Assembly: GCA_037102815.1 (NCBI GenBank)
Contig: BTPP01000003.1
Span: forward strand, 5,270,001 to 5,334,000
Direction of reading: 5' to 3'
DNA from: Neurospora intermedia
Taxonomy: Eukaryota > Ascomycota > Sordariomycetes > Sordariales > Sordariaceae
DNA length: 64,000 nucleotides
Shown here: one piece after another, positions 24,901 to 36,286 of the stretch
How positions within the stretch are numbered: position 1 is the stretch's first letter
Layout: each line of letters opens with the position of its first letter
Translations under genes and position numbers: made by a program
Notes under the pieces: model-generated
What the model saw: the letters and a program-made list of their open reading frames with translations, nothing else
Told to the model about the DNA's origin: nothing
Databases searched by the model: none

Positions 24901-25008
24901 TTCTGCCAGTCCTTCCTCTTTTCGGTTGAGCGATTCGCACCAAAGAAGGCTGCCGCTGTTGCAGCTTCGAAACCTGAACAGCCCATCATCCTGGTTCGGG
25001 ACTCCGCA
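9928..25008. other. Long stretch without a supported gene
   Basis: Apart from the relic at 11.2-11.8 kb I can support no gene in these 15 kb. Open frames are mostly under 150 codons, overlap on both strands and lack domains. Simple repeats occur at 15300-15325 (GATAC), 15546-15567 (AAG), 18388-18421 (T-run) and 24397-24420 (TCGC). Bases 23,200-24,800 are CA- and pyrimidine-rich and could be promoter or long 5' leader of the gene starting at 25009. A frame at 23086-23229 begins MARVLLASCLVV and looks like a signal peptide, but it stops after 47 codons. Confidence 0.5.
11208..11828 (-). pseudogene. Decayed relative of the GDVAFLI-family gene
   Basis: Just after an ATG at about 11819 the minus strand reads MARVGDVAFLIARR, closely matching the start of the protein at 9010-9708 (MSQFTTGDVAFLIEWHR). 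In the DNA, 18 of 22 bases over GDVAFLI agree, and the differences are C/T changes at third positions. About 290 bp further down, TLVTTAAWGTLW resembles ALVTTVSAHGATPW of the intact gene, with an extra 150 bp or so between the two blocks. No continuous frame joins them, so this is a broken paralogue. The evidence is two short blocks in the right order, so chance similarity is not excluded. Confidence 0.35.
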
Positions 25009-28000
25009 ATGGCACCCATGACGCCCCGACTTAAGATCCTGTCAGGTAAGTCGCCAGTTCATATTCAGCACTGTTTGATGGATACCACTACGATACGGGT
25101 ACTGGGTCTGTACAGGTCATCGAAAAAAAATGGATGGAGTCGAGTCGTTTCGGCGCCGGCCCTCTGCCTTGACTTTGACAGTCAGCAACGAGTGTTCCCT
25201 GTCTCTTCACCCATGTACCAGTTCCCACGTTCTCCGCTCTCGTGTCCATGCTATCCCTTGTACCCGCTACCTTTTTCTCTCACTAGTGCTTCACCAGCTT
25301 TCCGGGACCAGCCAGTCTTGACCAGAAAGAAAGTGGGCTACGCTATCCTACCCATAACCATACCACACACACGCTATTATCTCTTTGACGGCCTTCCCAC
25401 TTGTCCAACTTACTTTTTCCCACTTTCGAGATCAGAAACATCTTTTGCTTGACTGACCCTGCCGTCACCACCACACTCGTTTTATTTTTTCCTGCTTGAA
25501 TATTTTCTTTTGGATGACAGCTGCTGCGCTTGCGGTTCTCGAACACGCGCAAACCAGACATGTCTGAGAGTAATGAGCTGATGAAGGTTGTTACAGTGGG
25601 CGGAAATTCCGTTTCTGCCTTCTTGTCATGGCGACTCCAAGCAACAAATGCCTGCGACGTCACTCTAGTATGGAAGACTGGCTTCGAGCACGTTGCGCAA
25701 TACGGAATCTCCTTCAAGTACGTTGACAATTCCCAATTCGATTCCTCGTTTCCTGGGCACAACAAAGTCGCAAATAATCTCATCCCCACGCATCCGGATA
25801 TCAATGCTGACAAGTTGCTGCTGGGTCTAGGTCTCCAGTCTTTGGCAATGAGCGCTTCAAGCCTCGTCATGGTAAGCCCTTTCCATCATGCTCTCGTGTT
25901 CTCCAGGATGTTGCCCTTGCGTGGTGCGCTCGACCGTTGAACCACTTTGCTAAAACATAATGCTATGACGCAGTGGTCCGGACACCTGAAGAGGCTGCCA
26001 CTCGCAGAGAGGGCGGCGCATTCGACTATGTTATTCTCTGTATCAAGGCCCTTCCCGATGTTTACGACCTGGCCTCGGTGATCGATTCCGTCGTCACTCC
26101 GCAGCACACATGCATCCTTGTTAATACCACACACTCGCTCGGCCTCGAAGCAGCCATTGAAGAACGATTTCCCACTAATGTAGTTCTTTCGCTTGTCTGC
26201 GGCGCCGAGCTCACTCAGCTCGGAGGAAGCGAATTCGAGCACAAGAGCTCAACAGAAGTCTGGGTTGGCGCCGCAAACAAAGGCTCCAACATCCCGGCCT
26301 CGATACAGGAAGACATGGCGCAGGCACTGGCTATGACCCTCAGCACTGGTCAGGTCGACTGCAAAGTCTCGAGTAACATTCGGCAACAGCAGTTTGAAAG
26401 AGTTATTGGGTATGTTGTTCACCGTTGGGTCAGTCAGGTCAAGATCGAGATGCTAACCGAATCGCAGCCCAATTGCTTTCCATCCTCTCACAGTGCTCTT
26501 CGAAACCCCCAACTATGGCCAGCTCCTCGACAAGGTGGGCGTGGCCAAGCTGATATCAGATGTCATTGACGAGCTATTAGCCGTGGCCGAAGCACATGGT
26601 TGCAAGTTTCCGCCCGATTTCAAGAAAAACACCATTGATGAATTCGGGAGGACGACGGCGGAGAATATGATGTGGCAGGATTACGTTGCAAGACGCCCGA
26701 TGGAGGTTGAAACATATCTCGGCTCGCCTATCAGGTTAGCCCAGGAAGTCGGGGTGTCAGTTCCGCGAATCGAGACGCTTTACGCCCTTCTTCACAACAC
26801 CAATATCGCCAACCGCAACAAACCCAAGGCGGACGCTCTGGCTCCCCCTGTACAGCCAGCGTCGCCTTCTGGTAGCCCTCTGCCCCGGGGGCCGCCAGGC
26901 ACTCCACGTGCAGTAGCCAACGGCATGGCCAACGGGAACGGGCTGCCACGGATGCGCCCTAGGGGCTCTTCGCAGTTGGGGCCTTTGCCATCCGGCATGC
27001 GCAGGCCTACTATGAACGGCGGTGGACCGCCACCTAACGGATACCCCAGACCACCAACCGGTGGCAGCCGGCAGCCGTCGAGGAGGGGGTCGATGGAAGG
27101 AGCTGACTTGGAGGAGTTTAGCCATCTGGTGCTATACGACGACATTCCAGAAGCTGGCGAGGGTGGTTATTCGCCGCAAGATTTGGCTTTGCGGGAAAGG
27201 GAGTTGCAGCTGCGGCAGCGGGAGCTCGCCTTGAGAGAGCAGGAATTGAGGCTCAGACGTGCTGCTGCTGGTGGTGGCCCCCCGCCGGGATCCAGAAGGG
27301 GCCCTCCACCACCGAGGTTTAACGGCGGTTTTGATGATGACGATGATGACGACGATTACTATGATCCGGCTTCTGCGCCTCCCGTGCCATTGATCGATCC
27401 CGACAACTTTGACATGATGAGCGTCACTTCCAAGAAGACCCGGAAAGCGCCTAGCGACGTGCACCAATTGCGCAAGAACCCCGAGTCTGGTGCGCCTGTC
27501 TCCAGGAGTAGTAGGTTCAAGCCGAAGTTTGGGCGGAACCGATCGAGCCACATCGTCGCCGATATTCCGGGGTTGCACGACGACATTTTGGACGATCCGT
27601 TGATGAGCTTCACCTCAAATCGGTATGGCGAAGTGGACCGGAGGGCGATACATGCGGAATCGAGGACAAACTCCTTGACGGCCGCCCGTCTGGATGAGCT
27701 GCAGTACACTCAGGGCCCTCCGCCACTCGGAGGCATGCCGAGGCGCGCCAGCCAATCACCAGGGAACCCATACAGCCCGTCCATGAGGGGCGGTAGCGGT
27801 CGCCCTTCTCCACCAAATGGATACAGCGCGCCATACATGAACGGCGGCGGGCGCCCGTCGCCTCCGGATGGAATGCGGCAACCCATGCCCCGTTATCCCC
27901 CAGGACACGGAAACGCGGTCGTGCCGCAGCATGTGGAACAGCACGTCGGGGTGAGCGCCCTCCACCCACCAGAGACCATGATGTCCAAAAATGTTCGAAG

Positions 28001-28127
28001 TCTGACTGGTAGTGCAAGCGCCAGCGCGGCGAGTGGTGATTCGACACATCAGCTCGAGTCATCGGAACCTTCGGCGCACAGCAGCCAGAGTAGCCTTGGA
28101 CCTCGTCCGCCCATTGGAGTGCGTTAA
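25009..28127 (+). CDS. Ketopantoate reductase (ApbA/PanE)-like protein with a long disordered tail
   Basis: The proposed exons are 25009-25045, 25597-25717, 25831-25871, 25974-26409 and 26468-28127, giving 764 residues. Splicing at GTAAGT, GTACGT, GTAAGC and GTATGT donors restores the family sequence: ILSVGGNSVSAFLSWRLQ (a Rossmann dinucleotide-binding start), then FGNERFKPRHVVRTPEEA. The last intron has a GCTAAC branch site. Residues 1-330 cover the NAD(P)-binding and C-terminal helical domains of 2-dehydropantoate 2-reductase-like proteins. Residues 331-764 are low complexity: Pro/Gly/Asn-rich blocks, an RE-L-rich helical segment near 453-476, an Asp run and Ser-rich stretches. This long tail argues against a plain pantothenate-pathway enzyme and suggests a regulatory or scaffolding role. 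The first intron, 551 nt, is unusually long. Confidence 0.85.
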
Positions 28128-30228
28128 GCACATACGGAACGGGGTTTGGATTTGATGAGTTTGTTGTGCGAGAAGTACCGGTGGTGGGAGAAGCATTTGC
28201 CATTTATAAACGAACTGGCTACTACCCTTTTGTCTCCCGAATCTTTATCCCTTCTCATCAGGCAACATAATTTAGTCCCACTTATCGATATCCCCCTTTT
28301 CAGCGCAGCAGCCAAAGACGGAGGAAGAAAGAAGAAGAGGAGGCGAAGAAAAGCATTGATTCAGTTTACTTAATGATACGTATGGGTGGAGGACACGAAA
28401 CACTATTTGGTTAGAAGAAAAGGCGTGTATCGTGTGCGATGAAAGAAAGGGACGCGTGAAGGATCATTATGGACTTGATTGGCAGGCGGCGGTTATCAAC
28501 TTTTTCTTTTGTCCTTTCTTTTCTCCGAGGTTTTCTTCTGTTAAACTTTTTCATCGAACTGGACAAACAAACGAGACGAGACGCGAATAAAACAAGCAGT
28601 TATCCTACCTTTCGTATCCTATCTCACGGTTTCACCATCTTTCGTTCCATGCGCAACTCAAACATCGCATGGTTTATGCGACGACAACAGGTTTTTCACT
28701 TGGACCCTGAGGGCAAGTCACTGTCAACAGACGCACGTCGCAGCCAGCCTCTTGAGCACACGCAAAGTAAATGATGCACACTGAGGATGAGATGGGGGGA
28801 GTCGAAGTCAGAAGCGGGGATGGCAGGATGAAATGGATGGAAGGGACGACACAACGGAAAATAAATACTCACTGGTCGGACTCATCAGACGAAGATAAAG
28901 GAAAAATGACGACGGAGAGAGACAGCAGCCCAGGACTTGACAGATCGTCTTTCTCTTTTTTGGCTTATTTTTCTTTTGTTTTGCTTCTCTCTCTTTTCGT
29001 CAAAAGTCGAGGTTTTTGTTTCTCATCCTATAAAGGCGGATTGGCGTAACTTGTTCTAGTGGCCCCCTTTTTTGTATAGGTTTACATGAGTGGGGGAGAG
29101 AGAAGTGTAGATATTGGCGAACCACCCAAAGCATAAGGCAGAACCTAGCTAGCTAGCTAGCTCATTGACCGTATCATAATGATAGTTTTTAAGCATCACC
29201 ACACCTCACCTCCTCCTCACTTCCTACTACCTCTTCTGAAGTTGTCTTGATCTTGAGCATCGCTGCTTTACTTACTCTCTTGTCGGGGCTTTCTGGTTTC
29301 CATGATGGCAGTAGACGTAGATAGGGCACGCAGGGTAATGTGGAAATAATGAAGGGTAGTAGGTATTCAGACTCTGGCTATGTATTCTCGGGTTCCATCT
29401 CATCTTGTTCGTCCCGTGTGCATGAGTTGGTGTTGGGACCCTGGCGGCCGGGCGGGAGTTCGGGAGAGACGGCACCGGGGGCACGGAGGGCAAGATACGA
29501 ACTGAAGTCTGAGATCCATGCCACCACCACACTGTGACTCAAGACGATATAACGGGAGGGTCCATGCGCTGTTGCAGTTCGTAAATGCTGGGCTGGCTCG
29601 TCCCATTTCAAAAATGTGAGGAATGTGGGATTTGGTTGAAGCGGAATATTAGAAGCGGATTATCTGGGACTTGTCGCCCAGATCTTGTTTAGTCTAGAAG
29701 AAGATCGGAGGACGATGGTAAATGTTGTTATTTTGTTTTGTTTTGCACAGGTCGTGGTTCGAGACGCGCAAATTGTTAATGCACGTGCATAGCGGACAGC
29801 AGCACCATTCCATTTGACATAACAGGGTGCCGGGCGTAGCAGCCAAATCGCTATTTACCATGACCTAAAAGCGCGCTACAGCGGCCTCATGGACGTCTCC
29901 CCCGTGATAGAGGTAGCCAGCAACCGTTCAGGGGATACACTAACAACCCCCTCTGCCCCAACTTACCTCCGCTGCTTAGCAACTCAGCAACTTGACAACA
30001 ATAAGGAATCCCAAACATCCACACCAAGAAGGGACGGAACAAACGCCAAAACAACAAAAACCAGAAAACCAAAACACTCACAAGACACTCAACAAGCACT
30101 GCACCGACAAGCCGTCTAACCACTTGAGACCACTGGAAACCGGTATACCTCACACAGGAATTCTCTCTCACACCTACGCGATTGAGCGAACAAACTCCCA
30201 CCCACCACTCAAAGAGACGTAGGTAGCA
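28128..30228. other. 3' region of the reductase-like gene and promoter of the Hsk3 gene
   Basis: No gene is supported here. The left part is the likely 3' untranslated region of the preceding gene. An AGCT/CTAG simple repeat lies near 29146-29162. The right part, which is CA-rich, leads into the next start codon. Confidence 0.5.
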
Positions 30229-31131
30229 ATGGCAAGCCACCGCAACACCATCTTCGGCACGCAAATCAGCAGCAGCGGAGCTGGTGCCGGGCACGGTGGT
30301 GGTAATGGCTACGGCGGACTCGGAGGACGACAGTCCATGGCGGCCCCCGGCGCCGGCGCTTCGTTGTCGACTTCTTCTTCTGGACAACAGAATGGCGCGG
30401 CGGTTAAGGCTAGGCAGATTGTATGTTTTTTTCCTTTCTTTTCTTTTTCTTTTTCTTTTCTTTCTTTTGTCTCGTTTCGTTTCGTTTCTTTTCTTTTCGT
30501 TTCTTTTCGAGCTTTGCTTGGAAATGGAGAAGGGGATGCTTTGGTGTTTAGGTGGTGGCACTTTACTCTGATGTCTAGATCCTGTTTTTCCTACCTACAT
30601 TGTGGTCATCGTACGCTTTGAACTCTTTCCACAACTTATATATGTGGCTCTGCGCTACAAGAAACCTTCTTTACTCCGTTACTTTTTCCCAGAAGGAAGA
30701 AAAAGAAAAACGGTAAGAATAAATGAATGAAAGAAAGAAGCTGACTGACTAACCAGTCCCAACTCCACGCTCAACTAACGCAACTATCCAATAACCTCGC
30801 CGACACGGAGAACCTCTTGCGCATGACCAGCGTGCAGGCAGAGTGCATGAGGGGGTTGGGTAGTTGGCATGGTGGATTGTAAGTTGTTATCTTTTTCTTT
30901 CTTTCTTTCTTTCTTTTCCCGTTTGTTTGTTTCTTCTCTTTGCCTTCCCTCTTCCTTAATCACTGCACCAACTCGAAGAGTTTTGAAGACTGATCTGTGT
31001 AATGCAGGTTCATGGCAGCGAGTAAAGTCCTAGGAGAAGAAAGCGTTCAGAGTGTGCAGGCTGAGCAGGTGGTTGAGCAGCAGCAGCAGCAGGGTGGTGG
31101 TCAAGGTGGGCAGGGTGGGCAGCAGAGGTGA
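30229..31131 (+). CDS. hsk3: DASH complex subunit Hsk3
   Basis: Three exons (30229-30420, 30757-30878, 31008-31131) encode 145 residues. Hsk3 is a small subunit of the DASH/Dam1 complex, which couples kinetochores to spindle microtubules. The conserved core begins at the end of exon 1 with KARQI, continues SQLHAQLTQLSNNLADTENL and RMTSVQAECMRGLG, and ends with SWHGGLFMAASKVLGEE. This parallels yeast Hsk3 (RQYNQLAHELRELQ... LGKVHGSWLIGS). Donors are GTATGT and GTAAGT; the first acceptor is preceded by a CTAAC branch site. The core is flanked by a Gly/Ser/Ala-rich N-terminal extension of about 60 residues and a Gln/Gly-rich tail. The first intron (336 nt) is strongly pyrimidine-rich. Confidence 0.85.
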
Positions 31132-31880
31132 GGGTGTGGTGGAAGATGGGGATGAGGTTGCGGTCGGGTTGTGGACTATGGAAACATTGAGTTTGAACAA
31201 GCGCGAGCAAGGAGGAATAGGAGGTCAAGGCAATTACGATGATACGGGATACGGAGTTACGCGTGATAGAGCAACGAATTGTACCATGCCATATATGTTC
31301 ATGAACGATTAGTCATTGGTGGTTGTAGATATGTGTGAAATGCCGGCTTCCTGATATTGTCTTGATTTGATTCGTCTAGCTAACACGGCAGCACGGCCTC
31401 TACCCATGTTCTCGAGATTTTCTACAATCCGGGCTAGGAGGTTTGTAGATGCTAGAATGTCCTCAATTGTCCTTCGCTACTAGCCAGTCTGGAGTTGTTG
31501 AAGCGGATGCACTCCCTTGTCGCGACCCTGGGTCATCAAAATTCAACCCGCCGTAAAAGACGGCTTACTACTTGCAAAACCCCGGGGCAGGTCATGGAAC
31601 TGGTTACCGTCGGTATGTTACCACCAGACTCTCTCCAACGGACCATGTCCTCGAGACTGACCCGAGTCGACATAACCGAGATCCTCACCTTGGCTAGGCT
31701 CTTCAACCTTTCTCCTGGCCTCGGCGTGTTCAACGAAGAGGGACATGCAGCCTCGTCGGCGTTTTTCCAACGCACCTGGCCGACCAACTCGAGCATGATG
31801 CTTGTCGTGCTGTTTGGGCGTAAGTCTAGGTTGAGACAGACGCTCTTCTCATGTCGAGCGCCGTGCAGCCTCAATCTCCT

Positions 31881-32504
31881 TCATCCTTTCTGTTCCCCTA
31901 CTTCCACCTCCGTCTGACCCTGCGGCTGTTTCTGCTTCTGCTTCTGGCCCTGTTGCTTCTGGCCCTTCCCCTTTCCAGCAACAGAAGGGCCATCGACTTC
32001 CATGGCATCCCCGCCAGCCGCGTCTTCTCCTCCCATTGTCCCGCGTTCCGTCTTTCTCTTCGTCCTCTTCGCCTCAATTGGATACCTCCTCTCCCTCTTG
32101 CAGGCATGACATCTCCTTACCAAGATATCCGCCCACGGCTTGCGCCCGCCCTTGCTCCTGTTCTCAATGAACGCTGTGCATGTTGACCCGTCAATAAGAA
32201 CCGAGTCGCAGTACTTGCAGATGGTCCGCTTGACGGCGGGACTGAGACGGATCCTGGTCTTGAGGGACACGGAGCGGAGGTCGGTAGCTAGACGGCGGGA
32301 CATGCCTTCTAGGGACGTTGGTGGTGGTGGAACAAGGGGAGCCAAGGCTGAGGATGTGGAAGACGGGAGTGATTGTTGTTGTTGCTGGTGTTGTGACTGA
32401 GACTGCCGGGATAGAAAAACGGCGGCTTGCTGGAGGAAGGAGACGCGGGAGTAGATTGCCCTGTTTTGGACTCCACCGTTGTTTTTACCGCCGCCTTTGG
32501 CCAT
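31881..32504 (-). CDS. RNase P/MRP protein subunit, Rpr2/Rpp21 family
   Basis: The intronless frame encodes 207 residues. The start at MAKGGGKNN (32504) is preferred over an upstream extension because homologues begin near there and the extension is not conserved-looking. Two Cys pairs, CKYC at residues 96-99 and CHAC at 132-135, form the zinc ribbon of Rpr2/Rpp21 proteins. Between them lies the DGSTC...NRSKGGRKPWADILVRRC segment. These proteins bind the RNA of RNase P, which cleaves tRNA 5' leaders in the nucleus. A Gln run (residues 40-44) and a Lys/Gln-rich C-terminus flank the domain. It is convergent with the Hsk3 gene and divergent from sub2. Confidence 0.85.
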   Translation of the reverse strand: MAKGGGKNNGGVQNRAIYSRVSFLQQAAVFLSRQSQSQHQQQQQSLPSSTSSALAPLVPPPPTSLEGMSRRLATDLRSVSLKTRIRLSPAVKRTICKYCDSVLIDGSTCTAFIENRSKGGRKPWADILVRRCHACKRERRYPIEAKRTKRKTERGTMGGEDAAGGDAMEVDGPSVAGKGKGQKQQGQKQKQKQPQGQTEVEVGEQKG

Positions 32505-33316
32505 TTTTGCTAGTCTTGTGTCTTGTTTTCTATTGTTCTTGTGTTGGGGTATTTTTCTGGCTGATATTATTGAGTGTTGCTTTTGTCTATTCACGGTTTG
32601 TTCTTTGTCGTTTGCAATTGATGCCAAGACTGACATGCAATTGGCATTCACTGTGGATAAGTGCGGCGCTGCTGCAAGGGAGTGACGGGACTGAAGGTGT
32701 TCAAAAGGGTCAGTGCGTCACACTCATGGACCGGGAGCCAGAGCAGGGGCAGCTGGTATGATATGCCCAACATGGGTGCTCAGCCACAGTTGCCTCATGA
32801 AGCAGGGCAAACTGCCAGCTGGCGCCTCCTCAAATCTTGGGCCTTTGGACTGCACCGAGCGGAGCGGCCACGCCTGCGCCTCGTCCAAGTCACGCCAACA
32901 GTCACGACGGGCGGGCCACGGTTGGTGGTGGCCGGTGGTGCAGCGCCCCCGGGTGCGTGTGCGTGACTGGAGCAGCGACGGGGAACCTGAACCTGCTGCT
33001 TATTTTGGGACCTTTGATCCGTCGCACCCTCCGACTTTTCAACATCTTCCAACTTCCATCAGCGCGTTGCCTCTTTTCCTCTCCACTTCTTCTCCGCAGC
33101 ATCACGTAGCCTTTTGCGTCGACTGGTCTGCGCAACCTCGTTCGACTCCAGCAATCTTCCACTTCCTTTCTTTTGACCGGATTTCTCTTCCCCAGCTTTC
33201 TGTTGTCGCCTTTGTCGTAGTCGTCGTCAGCCGCACAATCCATCCAGCCTTGACACGCTCTCTCACTAATTAACCACAACCACTCACCCACCACCAACAA
33301 CAACACAACCGCCAAC
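32505..33316. promoter_or_regulatory. Shared divergent promoter region, Rpr2-type gene and sub2
   Basis: The 812 bp between the two start codons are the only space for both promoters. The sub2 side is pyrimidine-rich and then CA-rich up to the ATG, as in strongly expressed Neurospora genes. I saw no clear TATA box. Confidence 0.5.
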
Positions 33317-35521
33317 ATGTCCGCCGAGGAAGATCTCATCGACTACTCTGACGACGAGCTCAACAACGAGTCCGCCGCTCCCACCAACGGCAAGAAGGCC
33401 GAGGCTGTCCCCGCCGGCCAGACTGTCGACACCAAGAAGGGCTCCTATGTCGGCATCCACTCGACTGGCTTCCGCGACTTTCTGCTGAAGCCCGAACTTC
33501 TTCGCGCCATTGCCGATTGCGGCTTCGAGCATCCCTCGGAGGGTTAGTCCTGACAAATTTTACCCCCAGCTTATCGTTACACCTCCTGCCTCAAACATCG
33601 GGTTCCGTCCATCATCGCAAGCAAATACAAAAGACTATACTGCGTCATCATGGGCACTTGGCACGTCGGAAGAGGAGCACCGAAACGCGCGCCGCCGTCA
33701 TACGCCTCGGGGAGGAAACGCGGTGCTTTGGCGGTTAGCGTCCACCACCACGACCTACATCATCACTTTGTTCACGCTTTGCGTCTCGGAAACGAGCGTA
33801 GGCTGTTCGCGCCTCTGAGCGCTGCTGGAATTTGGCACCCCGGTACACGCGACCACGATCACGGTGCCGAGGTGGAAATGGCACAATGGCGAGCGGAGAG
33901 CGATCACCCCAAAAGGCTCACCCTCGGGCTAAGCACCCTTGGGCCCTTCAATGGGGGATCCCCGGTCAAGGGAGACTTTGTCCCCTGCGGTCTCGAAAGA
34001 GTCGTCGACCGCTTTATACTAGTCGTTGATGACTGGTGATGTCATGGAACCGTTGCAATGCGTGACACCATCACGAGACGCGTCTCTTCACTCGATCCAT
34101 GCTTGGAACAAATATGATGTCGGCACCACGCACCTACGACGGGAGGAACGGATAAACGGAAAAAAGTCTTTTTGCTGCTGCGACGATGGACGGGCCCTTC
34201 GCTCTCGATATCACCCTGTCCTTATTCGTGCCCAATTCAAAGCTTGCGTAACTCAATTCTAATCCGGTCCTCGAATACAGTTCAGCAGACATGTATCCCC
34301 CAGGCGATGCTCGGTGGTGATATCATCTGCCAAGCCAAGTCCGGTCTCGGTAAGACGGCTGTCTTCGTCCTTACCACTCTTCAGCAAGTTGAGCCCGTCG
34401 CCGGCGAGTGCTCTGTCCTCGTCATGTGCCACACTCGTGAGCTTGCTTTCCAGATCCGCAACGAGTACAACCGCTTCAGCAAGTACATGCCCGACATCAA
34501 GACCGGCGTCTTCTACGGTGGTACTCCCATCCAGAAGGATGCCGAGGTTCTCAAGAACAAGGAGACCCATCCCCACATCATCGTCGGTACTCCCGGTCGT
34601 CTCAACGCCCTGGTGCGCGACAAGCACCTCCGTCTCGGCAGCGTCCGCATGTTCGTCCTCGATGAGTGCGACAAGATGCTCGACCAGATCGGTAAGTTTC
34701 CGTTGTAGTCAACAGCCGACCGATGGTCACTAACCCCTAAATAGACATGCGCCGCGACGTTCAGGAGATTTTCCGCGCCACTCCCCAGCAGAAGCAGGTC
34801 ATGATGTTCTCCGCTACCCTGTCGGACGAGATCAAGCCTATCTGCCGCAAGTTCATGCAGAACCCTACCGAGCACTACGTCGACGAAGATACCAAGTTGA
34901 CCCTTCACGGTCTTCAGCAATACTACATCCCTCTTGAGGAGCGTGAGAAGAACCGCAAGCTCAACGAGCTTCTCGACGAGCTGCAGTTCAACCAGGTCAT
35001 CATCTTCGTCAAGAGCACTCTCCGTGCTACCGAGCTCGACAAGCTTTTGCGCGAATGCAACTTCCCCTCGATCGCTGTCCACTCCGGTGTGAGCCAGGAG
35101 GAGCGGTACGTACACTTATCCCGACATCGTTGTGTGGGCGCCTACTGACTCTCCTTATAGTATCCGTCGTTACAAGGAGTTCAAGGAATTCAACAAGCGT
35201 ATCTGCGTCGCCACTGACGTCTTTGGTCGTGGTATCGATATCGAGCGCATCAACCTTGCCATCAACTACGATCTCCCCGCTGATGCCGACTCTTACCTCC
35301 ATCGTGTCGGTCGTGCTGGTCGTTTCGGTACCAAGGGTCTTGCCATCTCCTTTGTTACCACTGACCAGGATAAGGAGGTTCTCAAGGCCATTGAGAAGCG
35401 CTTCGAGGTTGCTCTTCCGTAAGTTCACCCTCACCCTTTTCGTCCACCACACAGATACTAATAACTCTATAGTGAGTTCCCCAAGGAAGGTATCGATGCC
35501 TCCACCTACATGGCTTCCTAA
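33317..35521 (+). CDS. sub2: ATP-dependent RNA helicase Sub2 (UAP56), mRNA splicing and export
   Basis: Five exons (33317-33542, 34281-34691, 34745-35105, 35161-35418, 35473-35521) encode 434 residues, close to the size expected for Sub2/UAP56. Sub2 is a nuclear DEAD-box ATPase of the TREX complex; it acts in spliceosome assembly and loads export adaptors on mRNA. Visible motifs include SGLGKT (residues 96-101), PTREL-type [10 protein letters not shown], the diagnostic DECD box (203-206), [19 protein letters not shown] and HRVGRAGR. The acidic N-terminus ([12 protein letters not shown]) is typical. Introns 2-4 are 53-55 nt with CTAAC/CTAAT branch sites, whereas intron 1 is 738 nt. Frame and conservation agree across all junctions. 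Confidence 0.97.
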
Positions 35522-36286
35522 ACGGGTTATCAAAGAAAGGACAGTATGTAGCGTGTTTTGAGGATAGATAATGTGTCAAGGGCTTTCGGTCACAAGTTTG
35601 TCTCAGGCTGAACTCCACATGTTTTTTTTTTCTGCTTTATCTCCTGTTTCTCCTTTGATCATGAACTGGTGGAAAGCTTGAATGGTTCCAAAACACAATA
35701 AAAACAAACGAAAGGGAAATGATGACGTACGTACGGAGCTACGAAAGGCCCAAGAGGAGAAAAGCTTAGAGTTCTCTTATTTTTTACAAGGTCGGAAGCG
35801 TTTCGGCTTGTTGTTATGATAACTGTAGCTTGGGTCTGATAACTGGGACAAAACAAGAGCCTGCCTATTCTTTTCTGGGAAGAGCTTCATCTGGATATTG
35901 AGATGTGAGTGTGTGTGTGATATGGTCAAGAGACAAAAAAAAAGTAGACTGATTTGATGCGCGGCAGCTTGGTCGATTCAGCCCTCGCGCAACGTAATCA
36001 ACACGTATTCTTGCATCGGTCACCTTGTCAACAACTGCCAAGGCTTATTATTTTACAGTTGCAGTTCTGAATTATACGCAGTTGGAAGTAATGCGATTTT
36101 TTTGCGTCAGTATGGTCCCATAGGAAGCGCGTGATTTTTATATCAACAACACTGCCGACGACAACAAAACTTCTTATTCTCTCGCCCTCATGAACATTTC
36201 CTTTCATTCAATGGTCCATCTCTCAAAAACAACACTTCCCTATACAGTATAAGTCCAACCAGCCCAACCACACATCCACAAAAACA
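35522..36286. other. sub2 3' region and promoter of the next gene
   Basis: No gene is supported here. It holds the presumed sub2 3' untranslated region, with A/T-rich segments suitable for polyadenylation, and the promoter of the gene starting at 36287. Confidence 0.5.

Noticed and set aside
31495-31917. 140-codon plus-strand frame between the Hsk3 and Rpr2-type genes
   Set aside because: It has no domain, and its minus-strand partner frame is equally long. Better explained as 3' flanking sequence.
33650-34262. Open frames inside the first sub2 intron
   Set aside because: They have no domain and do not continue the Sub2 frame. The flanking exons join perfectly without them.
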